A stretch of 64,000 nt of DNA. It comes from Marinobacter sediminum (GTDB lineage: Bacteria > Pseudomonadota > Gammaproteobacteria > Pseudomonadales > Oleiphilaceae). The stretch spans positions 248,001-312,000 of the forward strand of contig NZ_JAEMQH010000003.1 of assembly GCF_016820575.1 (NCBI RefSeq), in the 5' to 3' direction. The translations under genes were made by a program, and so were the position numbers. The first letter of the stretch is position 1. Each line of letters opens with the position of its first letter. The notes beneath the pieces were generated by a model, which made no database searches, was not told the origin of the DNA, and was given only the letters and a program-made list of their open reading frames with translations. Shown one piece after another: positions 17,081-26,827 of the stretch.

Positions 17081-17752
17081 ATGTCTGAGAAACGAACCGT
17101 TGTGATTACCGGCGCCAATCGCGGCATTGGCCTTGAACTGGCCCGGCATTATGCCGGTGAAGGTTGTGATGTGATCGGTGTGTGCCGCGAGGCGTCGGCT
17201 GAGTTGACCGATGTGGCTGCGCGCGTAATCGAGGGCATTGATGTAACTAAAGATGCCGGTGTGGACCAACTCACCGATGCCCTGGCTGGCGAACGCATTG
17301 ATCTGCTGATCAACAACGCCGGCCTGCTGCAGGATGAAAAGCTCGGCAGCATCGATTTCGACTCGATTCGCATCCAGATGGAGATCAACGCCTACGCACC
17401 GCTGCGCGTGACCGAGGCCCTGTTGTCGCAGATTCCGTCCGGCGGCAAGATTGCCAACATCACCAGTCGTATGGGGTCGATCGCCGATAACGATTCCGGT
17501 GGGCGCTATGGCTACCGGGCCTCAAAGGCCGCGCTCAATGCCTTTGGCAAATCACTGGCTGTAGATCTGAAGCCCAAGGGAATCGCCGTTGCTCAACTTC
17601 ACCCTGGCTATGTGCAGACCCGGATGGTGAACTTTGGCGGGCTGATTTCGCCTGAGCAATCGGCCAAGGGCCTGGCGGCGCGTATCGAAGGACTGACTCT
17701 GGAGAACACGGGATCGTTCTGGCACAGCAACGGCGAAGCACTGCCGTGGTAA
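17081..17752 (+). CDS. Short-chain dehydrogenase/reductase, C-factor-like
   Basis: A 223-residue NAD(P)-dependent SDR: nucleotide-binding GANRGIG near the N-terminus, NNAG (LLINNAGLLQ), and the catalytic YxxxK in GYRASKAALNAFG. The short length and QLHPGYVQTRM segment are like the CsgA/C-factor subgroup. The frame opens at 17042, but the ATG at 17081 has a strong AGGAGG site. The substrate is not known. A palindromic terminator begins within its stop codon. Confidence 0.85.
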   Translation: MSEKRTVVITGANRGIGLELARHYAGEGCDVIGVCREASAELTDVAARVIEGIDVTKDAGVDQLTDALAGERIDLLINNAGLLQDEKLGSIDFDSIRIQMEINAYAPLRVTEALLSQIPSGGKIANITSRMGSIADNDSGGRYGYRASKAALNAFGKSLAVDLKPKGIAVAQLHPGYVQTRMVNFGGLISPEQSAKGLAARIEGLTLENTGSFWHSNGEALPW

Positions 17753-17770
17753 AGTGTCGCGACACTTTTT
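17751..17770 (+). terminator. Palindromic terminator overlapping the SDR stop codon
   Basis: AAAGTGTCG and CGACACTTT form a perfect palindrome followed by TT, starting at the second base of the TAA stop codon. It can fold as a 7-bp stem with a CGCG loop and end in a T-run. Confidence 0.6.
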
Positions 17771-17797
17771 CCCAACCCAACCGCCACTGAGGTTTTT

Positions 17798-18472
17798 ATG
17801 GCCCGTTTTGAGCTGCTAGGCACAGCAACCATTCCCGGTAAGGGAACCCAGCTGCGCCTGCTGCAGCGTAACGATGAGTTTTCCATCAAGATTGCGGGCA
17901 GCACCGGCGAGTTGATGAACAGCCGTCTACATGGTTCCGAGGATGCGCTGGCAACGTTGCCGTGCGAACGCATTGCTGACCACCCGGCACCGCGGGTGCT
18001 GATTGGCGGGTTGGGCATGGGGTATACACTGGCGGCGGCGCTGCAATCCCTGGGTGAGACTGCGGAGGTGACCGTAGCCGAGTTGGTGCCCGAAGTGAAA
18101 GATTGGAACCTGGGGCCTCTTGGTGGGGCGGCCGGTTACCCGCTGAAAGACCCCAGGGCCAAGGTTCATATTGGCGACGTCGTGCAGTTGATTAAAGAGT
18201 CGCCAGCCAGTTACGACGCCATTCTTCTGGATATCGATAACGGCCCCGAAGGTCTCACCCGCAAGGAAAACGACTGGCTCTACACCACGGCAGGAATTGC
18301 CGCCGCCCAAGCAGCATTGAGGCCGGATGGCGTTCTGGCGTATTGGTCTGCGGGGCAGGATCCGGCGTTTACGGAGCGTCTTAAGCGGGCAGGGTTGTCG
18401 GTTGAACCGATTACGGTGCGGGCACATCGCCCCGGCAAAGGGGCGAAGCACGTTATCTGGCTGGCCTGGTAA
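17798..18472 (+). CDS. Spermidine-synthase-like class I methyltransferase fold protein
   Basis: A 224-residue cytoplasmic protein with a Rossmann nucleotide-binding segment VLIGGLGMGYTLAAAL, an acidic motif AEVTVAELVPEV, and AKVHIGDVVQLIKE followed by YDAILLDIDNGPEG. This order matches spermidine-synthase-like proteins, but the length is short and the polyamine-binding domain is missing. It may therefore be a methyltransferase or a regulatory homologue. It is not linked to polyamine genes. The next gene is convergent, 6 bp away. Confidence 0.75.
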   Translation: MARFELLGTATIPGKGTQLRLLQRNDEFSIKIAGSTGELMNSRLHGSEDALATLPCERIADHPAPRVLIGGLGMGYTLAAALQSLGETAEVTVAELVPEVKDWNLGPLGGAAGYPLKDPRAKVHIGDVVQLIKESPASYDAILLDIDNGPEGLTRKENDWLYTTAGIAAAQAALRPDGVLAYWSAGQDPAFTERLKRAGLSVEPITVRAHRPGKGAKHVIWLAW

Positions 18473-18478
18473 GGCCGG

Positions 18479-19336
18479 TCAGTTGTCCTCGTCTTCCATC
18501 TGCAGGCGTTCCAGTCGTTCCTGCTCTTCCAGCTTTGCCGCATCGATCACGGCCATCAACTCGTCGACATCGGCACTGTGTGTGTCGTGTTCGAAGCAGC
18601 CGGTCAGTTTGCTGTCCGGGTGCAGGTCGCCGCTCTCGTAAAGGGCCCAGATTTCCTTGGCGTAATCGGTCAGGAGGAGGTCGGGTGCATAGCGGCCAAA
18701 ATACCGGCGCATGTTATCGACATCCCGCTCCAGCATGCGTTCGGCATTGTTGTTGCCTGCGGCATTGACGGCCTGGGGCAGGTCAATGATGACCGGGCCA
18801 TCGGTATCCACCAGCACATTGAACTCGGACAGGTCGCCGTGGATCAGGCCGGCGGCGAGCATGCGGACAATCTCCGCAATCACCTGCCCGTGATAGTCCC
18901 GGGCTACCTCTGGCGTCAGGGTGACATCGTCCAGCCGCGGCGCGGCTTGACCGTCTTCATCGGCAATCATTTCCATCAGTAACACGCCATCCACGAACCC
19001 AAATGGTTGCGGAACCCGCACCCCGGCAGATGCAAGGCGGTAGAGCGCGTCCACTTCGGCGTTAAGCCAGGCGTCTTCTTGCTCTTTCTGGCCATAACGG
19101 GTTTTCTTATTCATGGCCCGGGCGCGACGGCTGTTACGAACTTTGCGGCCTTCCTGGTATTCCACCGCCTGTTTGAAACTGCGCTTCTGGGCTTCCTTGA
19201 ATACCTTGGCGCACCGCAACTGGTCGTCACAGCGCACCACGTACACCTGTGCTTCCTTGCCGCTCATTAACTGGTACATCACTTCGTCCACCATGCCATC
19301 GTCGACAAGGGGCTGTAATCTCTTCGGTACTTTCAT
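18479..19336 (-). CDS. RIO-type serine protein kinase (PA4780-like)
   Basis: A 285-residue atypical protein kinase. It shows the ATP-binding GKEAQVYVVRCDDQLRCAKVFK, the catalytic loop LIHGDLSEFNVLV and the metal-binding VIIDLPQAV, all typical of RIO1-like kinases. The basic stretch KVRNSRRARAMNKKTRYGQKE may touch nucleic acid. Start at 19336 has AAGG upstream, although the frame is open to 19456. Archaeal and eukaryotic RIO kinases act in ribosome maturation; the targets of bacterial members are largely unknown. Confidence 0.88.
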   Translation of the reverse strand: MKVPKRLQPLVDDGMVDEVMYQLMSGKEAQVYVVRCDDQLRCAKVFKEAQKRSFKQAVEYQEGRKVRNSRRARAMNKKTRYGQKEQEDAWLNAEVDALYRLASAGVRVPQPFGFVDGVLLMEMIADEDGQAAPRLDDVTLTPEVARDYHGQVIAEIVRMLAAGLIHGDLSEFNVLVDTDGPVIIDLPQAVNAAGNNNAERMLERDVDNMRRYFGRYAPDLLLTDYAKEIWALYESGDLHPDSKLTGCFEHDTHSADVDELMAVIDAAKLEEQERLERLQMEDEDN

Positions 19337-19442
19337 AACGCCTTTCTGATTAACAGTATGCAGGCCGACCACACGCTTGGCCCTGGGGCAGGGGCAAGAG
19401 AAGGCAGGGGGAATGACTGGTCTGAAGCATAGCTTACTTGAG

Positions 19443-19862
19443 TCAGCGCACCACAAACACTGAAATATCGCTGTGCTTCACGATGTTGCCGGCATTGGAG
19501 TGGAGAATATGCAGGCGGTCTCCCATGCCAGGGGGGTGTGAGGCCATCACGATCAGGTCGGCGCCGGTGTCCTTGATGGCATCAAGGAGTTTGTGATCGA
19601 GCTCAACTGCGGTATCGGGTGTCGCCAGCACTTCACTGCTGGTGCGCAGGCCATGGGATTTGCCCTGTTCTTCGGCAAAAACCTGGAGTTTCTCGGCGAG
19701 TTCCTTGGGATTGTGCGCCGCGGCACCGGGGGTAGTGTTGGTTACGGTGACGTAGCAGACGGCGGCATTGTAGTGCTTGGCAATATCGACGGCCGTGCTC
19801 AACGCTTTCGACAGCTTCTCGGTATGTGCCAGATCAACGGGCACCAGAATTTTGCTGTACAT
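19443..19862 (-). CDS. Universal stress protein (UspA family)
   Basis: A 139-residue USP domain beginning MYSKILVPVDLAHTEK and ending in the family motif GNIVKHSDISVFVVR, with the ATP-loop-like ASHPPGMGDRLHILHSNAG. The ATG at 19862 has a strong GGGAGGGG site; the open frame extends further but without a better start. USPs are cytoplasmic, often dimeric, and rise in growth arrest. The exact stress is not indicated. Confidence 0.88.
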   Translation of the reverse strand: MYSKILVPVDLAHTEKLSKALSTAVDIAKHYNAAVCYVTVTNTTPGAAAHNPKELAEKLQVFAEEQGKSHGLRTSSEVLATPDTAVELDHKLLDAIKDTGADLIVMASHPPGMGDRLHILHSNAGNIVKHSDISVFVVR

Positions 19863-19954
19863 GACCCCTCCCTGAGTTGCGTATCGTGCAATCATTCATG
19901 TCACGAGCTTACTCTAAGCATGGCACGGGCTTGGGGATCTGCAAAAAAAGGCAT

Positions 19955-19984
19955 AAAAAAAGGCAGCCGAAGCTGCCTTTTTTC
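19955..19984 (-). terminator. Strong terminator of the cold-shock gene (bidirectional)
   Basis: GGCAGC-TTCG-GCTGCC with a UUCG-type tetraloop (read on the minus strand) is followed by seven Ts. It lies 27 bp past the cold-shock protein stop codon. Flanking A and T runs let it work on either strand. Confidence 0.85.
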
Positions 19985-20010
19985 GCGGTTATTGCTTAAT
20001 CCGTTAAGGA

Positions 20011-20217
20011 TTAAAGAGCAACAACGTTCTCCGCCTGAGGACCTTTCTGGCCCTGAGTCACGGTGAACTCAACTTCTTGGCCTTCGGCCAGAGTCTTGAA
20101 ACCACCGCCTTGAATAGCGCTGTAGTGAACGAATACGTCCGGGCCGCCTTCACGAGTGATGAAACCAAAACCTTTCGCTTCGTTGAAGAACTTAACGTTG
20201 CCGGTAACTGTAGACAT
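20011..20217 (-). CDS. CspA-family cold-shock protein
   Basis: A 68-residue single cold-shock domain: [18 protein letters not shown] holds RNP1 (KGFGFI), and DVFVHYSAI holds RNP2. These proteins bind single-stranded RNA and melt structure. A 214-bp non-coding stretch lies upstream and probably includes a long 5' leader, as is common for cold-regulated csp genes. AGGAAAG lies before the ATG. Whether expression is cold-induced or constitutive (CspC/E-like) cannot be told. Confidence 0.92.
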   Translation of the reverse strand: MSTVTGNVKFFNEAKGFGFITREGGPDVFVHYSAIQGGGFKTLAEGQEVEFTVTQGQKGPQAENVVAL

Positions 20218-20431
20218 ATTTAACTTTCCTGAAATTGATCTTTTAAATGCGCCGTCAGACTATCGTTGTGATATCCGATCAGCATTGTGCGGGAAACAAA
20301 AAACTTGCGGGATCAAAAACAGGACGTACGACTTGTTACAGCTACAATGCGTCTTATTGATGAAATGCTTTGCTAAATCTTTCCAACGGCATCCACAGTA
20401 CCTCACCAGCATTAAAATGCAAAGGACTTTT

Positions 20432-23400
20432 TCATAAGCACAAACCCGTGGATGTACGAATCTCTGCGGTCAGGCTGTCCAGCCGGCAGGGTTTGGCGAT
20501 GCCAAAGCCCTGGGCGTAATCCACCTGTATCTCCCGCAGGGTTTCCATGATTTCCATGTTTTCCACGTATTCGGCGATGGTTTTCAGGTCGAGAAAATGG
20601 CAAAGCTCGTTGATCGACCGCACCATGGCGTAGTTGGTGAGGTTGGTGGCCATGTCCTTCACGAAAATTCCGTCGATCTTTACGTAATCAACCGGCAGTT
20701 TCTGCAGGTAGGCGTAGGACGACAGGCCGGTGCCAAAATCATCCAATGCAAACCGACAGTCCAGGCGCTTCAGTTCACGCATGAAATCGGCGGCGTAGTG
20801 CAGGTTGGCGACAGCAGAGGTCTCCGTCACTTCAAAACAGATTTTCGGTGTCAGGTTTCGATTGGCTCGCAGTAACGATTCCAGGTCCAGCATGAACCGG
20901 TCGTCACTGAGCGACGCGCCAGACAGGTTAACGTTGAGCGTATCAATTCCCTCCAGGATGTCCGGGTTGCTGTTCATCCAAGCGAGTACTTCCTGCACCA
21001 CCCACAGATCCACCCGGGTGCTGCGTCGGAATTTCTCCGCCGCCTCGATATAAGCCTGCGGTGAGATCTGGTTGCCGGCTGCATCTGTCAGCCCGAGGAG
21101 AAGCTCGTAGGATTTGCCACCCGTGTCGGTATCGATCAACGGCACAATCGGCTGGGCACGAATGAACAAGCTGCCGTCGCTGATGCTGCGATCGATTTCG
21201 GATACCCATTGCGGCGTCTCCGGTTTGGCCAGCGGACTGGAATTCTTTACCAGTTCCACTCGGTTGCCCCCCAACCGTTTCACTGATTTCAGTGACAGAC
21301 TGGCGGAGTTCAGCAGATCGCCAGCCGACTCCGCAGCATCGGTAATAGGGCACACGCTGACGCTCAGGGTTGCCCGATAGGACGTGTCGTCGTGAGTAAA
21401 CTCCTGATCCTCGAACGCCTGGCGCAGGTGCTCGGCAAAATCCAGGCTCTCCTCAATGGCCGTGCCATCAATCAGAACGGCAAATTCGTTGCCGCTGATT
21501 CGGCCAGCATGAGGTTCCGGGTGATGCGATGCGCAGTGTTTCTGGATGAGTGCCCCGGTGGCCTCAAGCAGTTTGTCGCCGGCCTTGGCGCCGTAGGTGG
21601 AGTTAATGACGCTGAACTCGTCGATGTCGAGAACCACCAGCGACCCGGTGCCATCTGCGATCGCGCCCCGGGCCAGCACCGCGGATACCAGTTTTTCGAA
21701 GTCATGGCGATGCATGCATTTGGTCAGGGCGTCGTGCGTTGCCTCAAAATTGAGCCGGCGATAAACGTCCTGAACCATGTTGAACAAGCTCTGGTCGACA
21801 AAGGGGATATCGCCTTCCTCCACCAGTGCTGCGGTTCCCATGCGCAGCTTTTGCACAAACTCCCGGAAATTGAAGCTGATTTCGCTCATGCCCGTGGGCG
21901 AGAGGAACACAAAGCGCAGCACCTCCTCACCGCCCCAGACCAGGCGCAGCTTGCGCGTTTCGCCGGTCTCCAGCGTGATCTCGACCCAGTCGCCCACGGT
22001 CAGCTCACGAGCCCGGGTGGCCCAGCGGTCAGTCTCGGCTTCAGACGGCTCCGGCTCGGGTTTTGGCTTCTCGCCATAAACTTCCAGGTAAACGGTGGTG
22101 ACGTCGTGTTGTTGCTGCAGTTGTCCGGTGAGTTCAGTCATCAGGGAGCGGAAACGTGCGATGTCGCCAACGGTGCGAAGCTCACGATCAATGAACCTCA
22201 GAACATTGCCGCTCTCCAGTTCCCGCTCAAAAGCCAACTCGTCATTTGCTGCATCTGATGTGCTTGGTGTAAGCCAGCTTTTCAGCAGCTTGACCACTTC
22301 AAGCAGTTCACCGTAGTAATGGCTGTCCGGGCCCTCCCGCAGGAGTGCGAGTACCATCAGCTGTTCCCAGCCGGCGGCAAGAAGTGTCAGGAGTACCGTG
22401 GGAATTTCCTGGCCGCCGACAATGGTATTAAGTTCTTGCTGTACCAGTTTTCTGGTCTTCTTGAGTCGTTCCTTCCCTTCCAGTGTCTTGGCGAGGCGCT
22501 CGGAATTCCTGACGAAGGACTGGTCCTGACGCTCGACCAGAGTTTTGAGCTTGCCGTTGAGAAGCTGGAGCTGTTCGGAATCCAGGTTGTCAGCGTGGAT
22601 GAGGTCTTCGATGATCCCGGAAACCGTGGACTCCAGGTTCTTGGTGGACGCGCGCTCGGCCAGACACAAGCGCATGAGGTCGTTCACGATTTCTCGCGCG
22701 GGATGGTCCTGGTCGTTGAGGAACTCGGGGGTATCGAGCAATGCCTCGAAGACCGGGAGTTTCAATTGCTCCAGCTTGTCTCTCAAACCGCCTGAAATTC
22801 GCTGCTGGGTTTGCAGTGGCGCGAAAAGTTGATCCACAAGGCTGGCTTTTGCCAGCGTCGGTTCATCAACCGAGCTGCCAAAATCCGGATCGGCCTCTGC
22901 CAGTTCGCGCAGGGCCTCGCTAAGTTCTGGTTGTGAGGTTTGCAGTTTCTCAAGCAAGTCAGACCGTCTTGGTTTCAGGTCGGCGCAGAACTGAGGGCTC
23001 GATTGCTGCCAGCCGACCAGATCGGCATCGCCTCCGTGTGCAAGTCCCATCAGGCGAAACAGCGACTGGTCCGGGGTGTGGGCCTCGTGATGACCGGGTT
23101 GGGAAGAGGCAAAGTGGTCGTCGGTATCGATCTCGGTTTCGATTTCGTCTTCGGCCGTAGCCGCCGTCAGTTTGGCCTCCGGGCTGGTGGCTCCCCGGGC
23201 CGACCAGTTTGGCGGCAGTTGGGCAAAGCCGATGGTGTTCAGTCCGGCGCGGGCGCAGTCATCAATAAGCGCTTTCATGGCCGGCGCCCACACCTCCCGC
23301 AGCGACGATTCGAATGCGGAATAGATGGTGTGGCGGTGTTCGTTGGCGATGCCCAGACGATCGGTTGCGTATTGTAGGCACGTGCATAGCGCGCCGGGAG

Positions 23401-24196
23401 ACAGGGGATTGTTGGAATCGGTGATGTCCTTACGGAAGACCTGATTCAGTAACTGGTGCAGGGCAAACAGAATGTCGGATTGTTCGCCGGCCAATCGTGC
23501 GGCAACAGTCTGCAGATCCAGCCAGTCCTCAAATACCTGCTGTTGAAGAACATGCAGTTCCGCTCCGTGTTCCTGCTCAACTCGGTTGTCGGTTATTTTC
23601 GTGTTGTTGGCGGTGAACCTGACCTCGAAATCCTGGCAGATTTGAGGCTGGCGACTGGCAAAAATGAACCGCATGTCCTTCAGCCGGGTTATTTCCCGCA
23701 TTTCCGCGGCATTCTCGAGTTCTTGTTCGATCATTCTTCCGGCGGTATCGAGGAAGTCCGGTAGCAGCCGCTCCAGCAGCCGTATGGCGTGTTGCTGATA
23801 AAGACGCTTCAGACCATCCATTGCGGCTTTGTCTGCAAGCACGGCTCGCCGGCCGGGGGCCTCTTGCGCCGCGCCAAGTTTGGCAAGCACGTCGGCAGAG
23901 GGTTTAGCAGTCAGAACAAGCGTTTCGCCCTCGCTGGCGCGGAGTGTGCCCCTTAAATGCAGTCTGGAGTCCTGGCCGTTGCCGCCTCCGAGGATGTGCA
24001 GATCCACCTTGCCAGGCTCGCCCGAGGCGAAACGGCTGGTCACTGCGGGGGAAGTCAGCTGGCTGAGCGAGAGTAGGGCCCTGTCATCCTGCACCTCAAT
24101 GCGGGAGACAACACAGCCACAGGGATTAAGTGCCGGGCAAACTAAGAGGGCATCCTGCAGGAGCTTCGTGCTTTTGTTCCTTCGGGCTGAGGTCAT
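20432..24196 (-). CDS. Very large DUF1631-GGDEF-EAL signalling protein
   Basis: A 1254-residue cytoplasmic protein. The first 780 residues or so are a DUF1631-type region, largely helical, with a PilZ-like segment near 720-800 (LTVGDWVEITLETGETRKLRLVW). Next comes a GGDEF domain whose signature is SGNEF at 901-905 instead of GGDEF, so cyclase activity is doubtful. The EAL domain has ELL at E1031, with later motifs intact (FEVTETSAV, LDDFGTGLSSYAY, DYVKIDGIF, QGFGIAKP). PDE activity or c-di-GMP binding therefore remains possible. AGGAAGG precedes the start. The nearest known design is the family of DUF1631 regulators in Pseudomonas and relatives. Confidence 0.88.
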   Translation of the reverse strand: MTSARRNKSTKLLQDALLVCPALNPCGCVVSRIEVQDDRALLSLSQLTSPAVTSRFASGEPGKVDLHILGGGNGQDSRLHLRGTLRASEGETLVLTAKPSADVLAKLGAAQEAPGRRAVLADKAAMDGLKRLYQQHAIRLLERLLPDFLDTAGRMIEQELENAAEMREITRLKDMRFIFASRQPQICQDFEVRFTANNTKITDNRVEQEHGAELHVLQQQVFEDWLDLQTVAARLAGEQSDILFALHQLLNQVFRKDITDSNNPLSPGALCTCLQYATDRLGIANEHRHTIYSAFESSLREVWAPAMKALIDDCARAGLNTIGFAQLPPNWSARGATSPEAKLTAATAEDEIETEIDTDDHFASSQPGHHEAHTPDQSLFRLMGLAHGGDADLVGWQQSSPQFCADLKPRRSDLLEKLQTSQPELSEALRELAEADPDFGSSVDEPTLAKASLVDQLFAPLQTQQRISGGLRDKLEQLKLPVFEALLDTPEFLNDQDHPAREIVNDLMRLCLAERASTKNLESTVSGIIEDLIHADNLDSEQLQLLNGKLKTLVERQDQSFVRNSERLAKTLEGKERLKKTRKLVQQELNTIVGGQEIPTVLLTLLAAGWEQLMVLALLREGPDSHYYGELLEVVKLLKSWLTPSTSDAANDELAFERELESGNVLRFIDRELRTVGDIARFRSLMTELTGQLQQQHDVTTVYLEVYGEKPKPEPEPSEAETDRWATRARELTVGDWVEITLETGETRKLRLVWGGEEVLRFVFLSPTGMSEISFNFREFVQKLRMGTAALVEEGDIPFVDQSLFNMVQDVYRRLNFEATHDALTKCMHRHDFEKLVSAVLARGAIADGTGSLVVLDIDEFSVINSTYGAKAGDKLLEATGALIQKHCASHHPEPHAGRISGNEFAVLIDGTAIEESLDFAEHLRQAFEDQEFTHDDTSYRATLSVSVCPITDAAESAGDLLNSASLSLKSVKRLGGNRVELVKNSSPLAKPETPQWVSEIDRSISDGSLFIRAQPIVPLIDTDTGGKSYELLLGLTDAAGNQISPQAYIEAAEKFRRSTRVDLWVVQEVLAWMNSNPDILEGIDTLNVNLSGASLSDDRFMLDLESLLRANRNLTPKICFEVTETSAVANLHYAADFMRELKRLDCRFALDDFGTGLSSYAYLQKLPVDYVKIDGIFVKDMATNLTNYAMVRSINELCHFLDLKTIAEYVENMEIMETLREIQVDYAQGFGIAKPCRLDSLTAEIRTSTGLCL

Positions 24197-24315
24197 TACC
24201 GCCTTCCTGAGCAGCGATACATCGGAATATGTGCGTGTGAACTTGTTTTCAGATTAATGGCATAGTCGCAGAATGCAAAGCATAAATGCCGATGACGAAA
24301 ATTCTGGAGAATGCC

Positions 24316-24636
24316 ATGAAGTTTATTTTCGAGGTCCGTATTAAAGAAGGGCACACGGCGGAGGAATATGCCGATGCCTGGGTACGAGCCAGCGAAATCA
24401 TTCAGCAGGCGTCCGGTGCCCGAGGCACTGAGCTGCATCGCAAGATCGGCGATCCCAACACTCTGATCGCGATCGCTCGCTGGGACAGCAAAGAAGCCAG
24501 AGATGCCATGGAGTCGAAACATAACCCCAGCGTAGCCGAGATTATCCGCAGCGTTGCACCGTTCGTGGAAATCACGCCGCTGGGGGAGTTTGAGGAGCCT
24601 GAGTGGGTTGTGCTTCCACCAAGGAGGTCTGGCTGA
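24316..24636 (+). CDS. Small dimeric alpha/beta-barrel protein (antibiotic biosynthesis monooxygenase-like)
   Basis: A 106-residue protein beginning MKFIFEVRIKEGHTAEEYADAW, with the pattern of a ferredoxin-like strand, helix and strand (HRKIGDPNTLIAIARWDSKE). This resembles ABM/Dabb dimeric barrels, but no active-site residue can be named with confidence. The frame opens at 24286; the ATG at 24316 has CTGGAG at the right distance and fits the first strand. It sits between the divergent c-di-GMP gene and mscS. Function unknown. Confidence 0.6.
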   Translation: MKFIFEVRIKEGHTAEEYADAWVRASEIIQQASGARGTELHRKIGDPNTLIAIARWDSKEARDAMESKHNPSVAEIIRSVAPFVEITPLGEFEEPEWVVLPPRRSG

Positions 24637-24685
24637 AAATGCCTGCTATCTTGAGAGACTGGAACACAAAGCAGGGGACTGAGTA

Positions 24686-25768
24686 ATGTGGGATTCCGTC
24701 GAAGCAGGAGTGAGTGCCTGGTTATATCCTGCGCTGTCCGCTGTGATCTCCGTGCTGCTGGCTTACATTGGTTTTCGCCTTGCGCTTGGGGTGGTCCATC
24801 GGCTCACCCGGCGCAAAGCGGTTCCCCGGCTCTTTCTTGATGCTTCGGCCCGGGCCCTGGGTTTCGTGGTCTGTCTGTTGGTCCTCAATGGTGTCCTTGA
24901 AGCGGCACCCTCGGACCTGCGTTTCCTGCCCGAGCTTCAGCACCTCGCAACTCTGCTTTTGATCCTGTCGGTCACCTGGGCCCTGGTGCGCAGCACCTCG
25001 GCGATTGGCGAGGTGATCGTTACCCTCAACCCGGTCCTCGAAAATGAATGGAAGCGGGCCCGGAAGGTAGAGACCCAAACCCGATTCCTGGTTCGGGGCC
25101 TGAATATCCTGATCGTGATTCTCGGGTTGGGTGCCGCCCTGATGACCTTTGAGTCGGTGCGGCACGTAGGCGGCAGTCTGCTGGCGTCAGCCGGTGTCGG
25201 CGGCATTATTTTGGGGTTTGCTGCCCGCCCGGTGCTGGGCAACCTGTTGGCGGGGATGCAGATTGCGCTGACCCAACCCTTCCGGATTGATGACGTTCTG
25301 AACGTTCAGGGCGAGTGGTGCTGGGTTGAGGAAGTGACTGCAACCTATGTGGTGTTGAGGGTCTGGGATCTGCGACGGTTGATCGTGCCGTTGCAGTGGT
25401 TCATCGAAAACCCGTTCCAGAACTGGTCAAGAAACACCACCGATCTGCTGGGCACCGTGTTCCTTCGGGTCGATTACACCATGCCATTGTTTCCGTTGCG
25501 GGAGGAGTTTGCCCGCCTGTTGCGGCAAGCACCCCAGTGGGATGGCAAGACTGAAACCGTTCAGGTGACAGATTCCGACGACACAACTATCCAGATCCGG
25601 TTTCTTATGAGTGCCCCGGACTCCAGTCAAACCTGGGACTTGCGCTGTGCTGTGCGTGAGGGACTGATTACCTTCATGCAGGAACACTACCCCGAATACC
25701 TGCCCAGGATTCGGGCGCGGATGCTGGATCCTGAGCTGCCCGGGGAGTTGTCACCGCCGCCACGGTGA
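24686..25768 (+). CDS. Small-conductance mechanosensitive channel family protein (MscS)
   Basis: A 360-residue inner-membrane protein with several hydrophobic spans (about 12-35, 50-72, 85-105 and 143-165). The MscS pore helix and vestibule signature follows: VGGSLLASAGVGGIILGFAARPVLGNLLAGMQIALTQPFRIDD (about 165-207). The Gly/Ala-rich pore and the QPFRIDDVL segment are diagnostic. It would open when membrane tension rises, releasing solutes during osmotic downshock. Its 3' end overlaps the convergent pirin gene by 18 bp. Confidence 0.9.
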   Translation: MWDSVEAGVSAWLYPALSAVISVLLAYIGFRLALGVVHRLTRRKAVPRLFLDASARALGFVVCLLVLNGVLEAAPSDLRFLPELQHLATLLLILSVTWALVRSTSAIGEVIVTLNPVLENEWKRARKVETQTRFLVRGLNILIVILGLGAALMTFESVRHVGGSLLASAGVGGIILGFAARPVLGNLLAGMQIALTQPFRIDDVLNVQGEWCWVEEVTATYVVLRVWDLRRLIVPLQWFIENPFQNWSRNTTDLLGTVFLRVDYTMPLFPLREEFARLLRQAPQWDGKTETVQVTDSDDTTIQIRFLMSAPDSSQTWDLRCAVREGLITFMQEHYPEYLPRIRARMLDPELPGELSPPPR

Positions 25769-26623
25769 ACGTGGTCCTTCCAGGCGTTCGCCCTGCCACT
25801 GGGGAATCTCGCCGAAGCGGGAGCTGCGGGCTTCCCAATCCTGCTCGGCCTGAACGATTTCCTGCTGGTGGTAACCCACGTAATTCCACCACATGACTAC
25901 GTCCCTCCCTAACGGCTCACCGCCGATCAACAGCAAGCGCGTGCCCGCCGTGCAGTCGATGATCAGGGTGCTGAGGTTGGCGCCGAGGTAGGCCAGTTCA
26001 TCGGCTGCAAAGCGCTCACCCTCGATGTCGCAGGTTCCGGTCAAGGGCAGAATGCCGTATTCGAAACCGGGCTCCAGGGTCAGGCTGACGCTCTGGGGCA
26101 GCTCACAGTCAATGTCCAGGGCTATGATGGGGGAGTACTGAAGCGTGTCGGCGGTTCGGGATTCGTACTGCCCGGTCAGCAGGGTCCAGGTCGCGCCCTG
26201 GTTCTGCCAGCGGGGCAGGGCGGGGTAATGATCAAAACGTGGCGTGGTGTCGCGATCTGCTTCCGGGAGCGCAATCCACAATTGCGCCGCGTGCAGCGAG
26301 CGCTCGCCGAATACGGATTCTTCCGTGTGGCTGATGCCGTGACCGGCGGTCATCAAATTAACTTCACCCGGGCGGATGGGCTGGCTGTTGCCCAGGCTGT
26401 CCCGGTGCAGCAGCTCGCCTTCAATCATCCAGGTAAAGGTCTGCAAGCCGATGTGGGGGTGGGGGCCAACCCGTAAACCCTTTTCGCTCTCATCAAACGT
26501 GACCGGGCCGATGTGGTCCAGGAAACACCAGGCGCCTATTTGACGGCGCCCGCGAGTGGGAAGATTCCGGGCAACCGGTATGCCGCCAACTTCCCCGGTT
26601 CGGGCCTGAAAACGCTGTGTCAT
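25751..26623 (-). CDS. Pirin family protein
   Basis: A 290-residue bicupin with the metal ligands of pirins: GPHPHIGLQTFTWMIEGEL and TAGHGISHTEES. Bacterial pirins such as YhhW have quercetinase activity; others bind metabolic enzymes. The start chosen is ATG 26623, with GAGG ten bases upstream; a GTG at 26641 is also in frame. It stands alone and its physiological partner is unknown. Confidence 0.88.
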   Translation of the reverse strand: MTQRFQARTGEVGGIPVARNLPTRGRRQIGAWCFLDHIGPVTFDESEKGLRVGPHPHIGLQTFTWMIEGELLHRDSLGNSQPIRPGEVNLMTAGHGISHTEESVFGERSLHAAQLWIALPEADRDTTPRFDHYPALPRWQNQGATWTLLTGQYESRTADTLQYSPIIALDIDCELPQSVSLTLEPGFEYGILPLTGTCDIEGERFAADELAYLGANLSTLIIDCTAGTRLLLIGGEPLGRDVVMWWNYVGYHQQEIVQAEQDWEARSSRFGEIPQWQGERLEGPRSPWRR

Positions 26624-26827
26624 AAGCTCTGCCTCGTTCACTGTAGCTTCAGCATGGTCCTGCCGGGTTGAAACGGCAAGTGCCTGATCAGAGGCAATCC
26701 CACTGAACGTTTCAGAAAATTTCGGTGCTGGGTTGTCGGCTCATGGTTAGCTGGGTAATTATGATAAGCCGTGAGTCTGGTGGGTACGCCCAGGCGTCTA
26801 AAACAATTTCAATGAAGGAGTCCTCTT

